NCBI GenBank assembly: GCA_009741485.1
Contig: CM019215.1
Location: 74,715,735-74,779,734, forward strand
Length of the DNA: 64,000 bases
DNA from: Malurus cyaneus samueli
Taxonomy: Eukaryota > Chordata > Aves > Passeriformes > Maluridae
Direction: 5' to 3'
Each line of letters begins with the position of its first letter. Positions within the stretch are counted from its first letter, which is position 1. Positions 62,380 through 64,000 of this stretch are shown here, one piece after another. A model generated the notes under the pieces. The model worked only from the letters and a program-made list of their open reading frames with translations. It made no database searches and had not been told where the DNA came from. The position numbers were made by a program, and so were the translations under genes.

Positions 62380-64000
62380 CTGCATGGGACAAAAAAAAAA
62401 GTCACTGATGATGAAATTATCCAATTATTTATAATCCCTACAAATCCCATTTTTATTTTCTGTTGACCTGTTGTGACTTGACTGACTGTGATATAGCATG
62501 TGACAGATGGTGGAGGGAAAAAAATAGTTAGATTAATATGTAATTAATATAAGCTTAATTAATTTATTTATGACATGTTCTCTCAGAACTTGCTCTCTAA
62601 AGAACTGGCAAAGAGATCACTGCAGTTAACATTAGACTCCACTGGACTCCTGATAAAGAGAATTATTTAAATGTGTTCCTGATACTGTGGAAACACTTAT
62701 TTGACCTTCCAGGTGTTAGATGGCACATCTTAGAGTCTCAGCTGGCAGATATTACAGGTTCAACATATTTTAAGGGAAAATGTGATTTCAAGATTTCACC
62801 CCTTTAAGGAATTGGAAGAAAGAAAAAAATTAAACATTTTCTCTATTTATATTTGATAAAGTGAAGTAGTTTAAAGTTCAGAAATTCTCTCAAAGTACTA
62901 CATAGTAAACCTACCATTTATAATAGTATAAAAGAATGTTGTACAGCAACTTAAGTAACAAAATTGTACTTTTTTTTATTATTTTATTAATGTGGGAAAG
63001 GATAGTCAATAATTTGAATGTATGCTATTTCTTTCAAAGGATTTTTTTCTTTCCTCAGATTCTTTTAATGATCTAAGCATATGCAGTTACAGTTATGTCT
63101 TAATTTATCAATAGCAGCTGATGGAAATATGGTATTTTAAATTAAAGACGACATTGATCTGCAAAGGCTGGATTGCATCCAGTCCTCAATGTTTCATTTT
63201 TTCAGAAATGTGGGAAAACTGGAGAAAATAAGTTATTTTCTATCATTCTGCTTTCATTTCTGTCCTTCGGTAGTTATATGAGACAATACAAGCTCTCTGA
63301 GATGATACACTGGAAGACCAAATAAATGCACGTGCTCTATCAGTTTGCATTGAAAAAAAAAAACAAACCCACAGCTGTAACCCTCAAGTAAAGCTTAACA
63401 GTGAGGAGTTAGGAAAGAAGAAGAGTTTTCACTTCTTTCTTTCACCTCTGCAAGTTTCTCTTACTTTGTTAGGTCCTGCTCCCTGCAGCAGCTAAAGGAG
63501 GAATCTAAAATAATTCAAAATTAATTATCTTTATCAAATCAGTTTAAACTATTTTAGTTTAAAATATTTTCATAATGTTTGTTCTGGGCTATGAAAAATA
63601 TTACTGCAGCTACAAAATGGAGTCTGTGTTTTTAATCTGGCTTGCAGATGACTAATAAAAGCATTATTAAAGTGGTGAAAGTAATAATCCTCACAGGTGG
63701 TAAAGCAGCAATGGAGATACCACGTAGCTGAAACAATATCTCGTGATCCCTCAATAACCTGAATTTCTTGCAAGAACTTCTCCAATGGAGAGACAAAACT
63801 GAGAAAAACTGATAGCTCTGAAGAGGACAGAATTTTCTCCTTTAGCTGTACTGAGAAGTTTTGTACTTGTTGGTGCTTAGAAGAGCAAACACTTAGTAAT
63901 AAAACTGTTTTTTTTTTCTTATCTAAATTTCCTTTTCATGCATCCTTAAAAAACCCCATGAACATCATCTTTTAACAGTATCATCATCATATCTACTGCA
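62380..64000. other. Unique AT-rich DNA, no gene seen
   Basis: No coding, RNA or repeat signal is supported to the end of the window, apart from short A runs (such as 63353-63363). Confidence 0.5.

Noticed and set aside
1..64000. A new multi-gene system, CRISPR array, operon or tRNA cluster
   Set aside because: No repeat-spacer structure, gene cluster or cloverleaf-like RNA was seen. The window is ordinary gene-poor bird DNA apart from the items listed.

Overview
The window reads as bird nuclear DNA, probably Neoaves and possibly a songbird. It is AT-rich and gene-poor. The recognisable repeats are avian: five CR1 LINE fragments, several ending in the CR1 3' signature (repeats of attctrtg), and at least four degenerate endogenous-retrovirus LTRs. 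There are no bacterial genes, operons, CRISPR arrays, rRNA or tRNA. None of the longer open frames looks like a complete protein. The window is best described as intergenic or deep intronic sequence.

Layout. 1-12 kb: unique AT-rich DNA with one LTR-like segment (about 2.1-2.85 kb). 12.3-12.7 kb: antisense CR1. 19.2-19.6 kb: the clearest regulatory-looking patch, a local GC/CpG rise followed by an inverted CCAAT box, an RFX-type X-box and a TATA-like stretch. 20.6-25.6 kb: a repeat cluster of antisense CR1, a longer internally deleted sense CR1, a solo LTR on the minus strand and a different, shortened LTR on the plus strand. 34.6-35.2 kb and 51.2-51.8 kb: two more LTRs of the same family as the one at 23.6 kb. 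41.7 and 46.9 kb: short CR1 3' tails. 55.9-60.1 kb: a near-identical direct duplication of about 2.02 kb, joined by a 36-nt poly-A run and low-complexity filler.

The duplication is the most striking feature. The copies differ mainly by single-base and homopolymer indels, one copy holds the only N in the window, and the junction looks like noisy sequence. A gap-filling or uncollapsed-haplotype assembly artefact is more likely than a biological tandem duplication.

Several short open segments bounded by good splice consensus sites are listed as candidate exons, mostly on the minus strand (62.3, 16.1, 12.2 and 4.3 kb). None is recognised. A window this size should contain many such segments by chance, so confidence is low. 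No new biological system is evident.
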